This document shows, piece after piece, positions 5,803 through 6,552 of a DNA stretch of 6,552 nucleotides. Position numbers and translations under genes: made by a program. The stretch is from Limnohabitans sp. (GTDB lineage Bacteria; Pseudomonadota; Gammaproteobacteria; Burkholderiales; Burkholderiaceae_C). Location of the stretch: NCBI GenBank assembly GCA_018883305.1, contig VEQI01000200.1, positions 1 to 6,552 on the forward strand, read 5' to 3'. Below the pieces are notes generated by a model that was not told the DNA's origin, searched no databases, and saw only the letters and a list, made by a program, of their open reading frames with translations. Each line of letters begins with the position of its first letter. Position 1 is the stretch's first letter.

Positions 5803-5834
5803 AAAAAAAGGGTCAGGGCATCACACCCTGACCC
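5803..5834 (-). terminator. Intrinsic terminator between the TAXI gene and the TRAP permease gene
   Basis: On the minus strand GGGTCAGGG (5834-5826), a 7-base loop, and CCCTGACCC (5818-5810) form a perfect 9-bp stem followed directly by seven Ts (5809-5803). This is a textbook rho-independent terminator, 20 bases after the TAXI stop codon. Since the permease gene follows on the same strand, it probably acts as an internal partial terminator giving excess binding protein over permease; otherwise the permease needs its own promoter in the 50 bases that remain. Confidence 0.9.
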
Positions 5835-5854
5835 GGGACAAGTTCAGGCCAGAA

Positions 5855-6552
5855 TTATTTGATCCAGCCTTTTTCACGGTAGTAGCGGACCGCACCTTCG
5901 TGCAGAGGCGCACTCAGGCCGTCTTTGACCATGCTCTGGGGTGAGAGGTTGGCCAGGGCGGGGTGCAATTTCTTGAACTCGTCGAAATTGTCGAACAGCG
6001 CCTTGGTCACCTGGTACACCGTCTCAGGGGAAGTTTTGGCAGAAGCCACGACGGTGGCCAGCACGCCGTAAGTTTGCGTGGCCTGCGGGTTGTTGGGGTA
6101 CAGGCCACCAGGCAGCGTGACCTTGGCGTAGTAGGGCTTCTCGGCCACCAGCTTGTCGATGACGGGGCCGGTCAGGGAGACCAGCTTGGCGCCACAGGAG
6201 GTGGTGGGGTCTTGAATGTTGGCCGAGGGGTGACCGACGGCGTAATAGAAACCGTCGATCTTGCCGTCGCACAGCGCCGGGCCGTGCTCATCCGCCTTGA
6301 GTTCAGAGGCCAGGGAGAAATCACTCATCTTCCAGCCCATGCCTGCCAGCATTTCTTCCATAGAGGCGCGGGTGCCCGAGCCGGGGTTGCCCACGTTGAA
6401 GCGCTTGCCCTTGAAGTCTTCAAACTTGCCGACATTGGCCTCCTTGCGGGACAGCACGGTAAAAGGTTCAGGGTGAACGGCGAAGACGGCGCGCAAATCC
6501 CCGTACGCGTTGTCCTTGAACTGGCCCTGGCCCTTGACGGCGTTGAACTGCA
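5855..6552 (-). CDS. TRAP transporter solute-binding protein, TAXI family (5' end cut by window edge)
   Basis: The minus-strand frame is open from the window edge to a TAA at 5857-5855, giving 231 residues, the C-terminal two-thirds or so of a protein that is usually about 320 long. The signal peptide and first lobe lie outside. Recognisable TAXI features are DLRAVFAVHPEPFTVLSRK near the visible start (residues 18-36), the hallmark NVGNPGSGTR (52-61), and an ending with an ALFDNFDEFKKLHPAL-type helix before a short C-terminus (EKGWIK). TAXI proteins are periplasmic and deliver organic acids such as glutamate-like or aromatic and dicarboxylic compounds to a fused TRAP permease; the ligand cannot be read here. 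The permease follows 102 bases downstream across a strong terminator, the expected partner arrangement. An internal ATG at 6496 is not the start, because family-typical sequence continues upstream of it. Confidence 0.95.
   Translation of the reverse strand, partial: QFNAVKGQGQFKDNAYGDLRAVFAVHPEPFTVLSRKEANVGKFEDFKGKRFNVGNPGSGTRASMEEMLAGMGWKMSDFSLASELKADEHGPALCDGKIDGFYYAVGHPSANIQDPTTSCGAKLVSLTGPVIDKLVAEKPYYAKVTLPGGLYPNNPQATQTYGVLATVVASAKTSPETVYQVTKALFDNFDEFKKLHPALANLSPQSMVKDGLSAPLHEGAVRYYREKGWIK

Noticed and set aside
5141..5944. 267-codon plus-strand open frame across the permease start and the terminator
   Set aside because: It runs antisense through two clear genes and through the terminator hairpin, and has low-complexity His/Gln/Gly/Arg composition; a shadow frame.

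Overview
The window looks like a chromosomal segment of a high-GC betaproteobacterium, most likely order Burkholderiales and possibly a Comamonadaceae-like lineage. I infer this from base composition, protein style (a DadA-like oxidase, a GntR/FCD regulator and a TRAP-TAXI permease with a long C-terminal extension) and gene density. No search was possible, so the taxonomy is a judgement. The window is almost wholly coding: no gap exceeds about 130 bases, and there are no tRNAs, rRNAs, CRISPR arrays or insertion sequences.

Layout, left to right. (1) 1-418, minus: the receiver domain of a NarL/LuxR-type response regulator, cut by the window edge before its DNA-binding domain. (2) 487-816, minus: a small plant-type [2Fe-2S] ferredoxin. 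(3) 895-1065, plus: an uncharacterised 56-residue single-pass membrane protein with a good ribosome binding site, divergent from the ferredoxin. (4) 1055-2347, minus: a DadA-like FAD-dependent amino-acid oxidoreductase whose last 11 bases overlap the small-protein gene tail to tail. (5) 2348-2472: a divergent control region with a TGTATACA palindrome on a putative -10 element. (6) 2473-3150, plus: a GntR/FCD regulator. (7) 3167-5752, minus: a fused DctQ-DctM (4TM/12TM) TRAP permease with a DUF3394/PDZ-like tail, convergent with the regulator across 16 bases. (8) 5753-5854: a spacer with a near-perfect intrinsic terminator and a second inverted repeat. (9) 5855-6552, minus: a TAXI-type periplasmic solute-binding protein, lacking its N-terminus because of the window edge.

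How they may work together. The TAXI protein would capture a small organic anion or amino acid in the periplasm and hand it to the fused permease. The terminator between them probably lowers permease expression relative to the binding protein. The GntR regulator probably represses itself, and perhaps the divergent oxidoreductase, through the GTATAC palindrome. Whether the oxidoreductase acts on the TRAP substrate is a guess from proximity.

I do not see a clearly new multi-gene system. The least explained items are the 56-residue membrane protein, the repeat and minigene at the ferredoxin start, the two-hairpin spacer between binding protein and permease, and the permease's PDZ-like tail.
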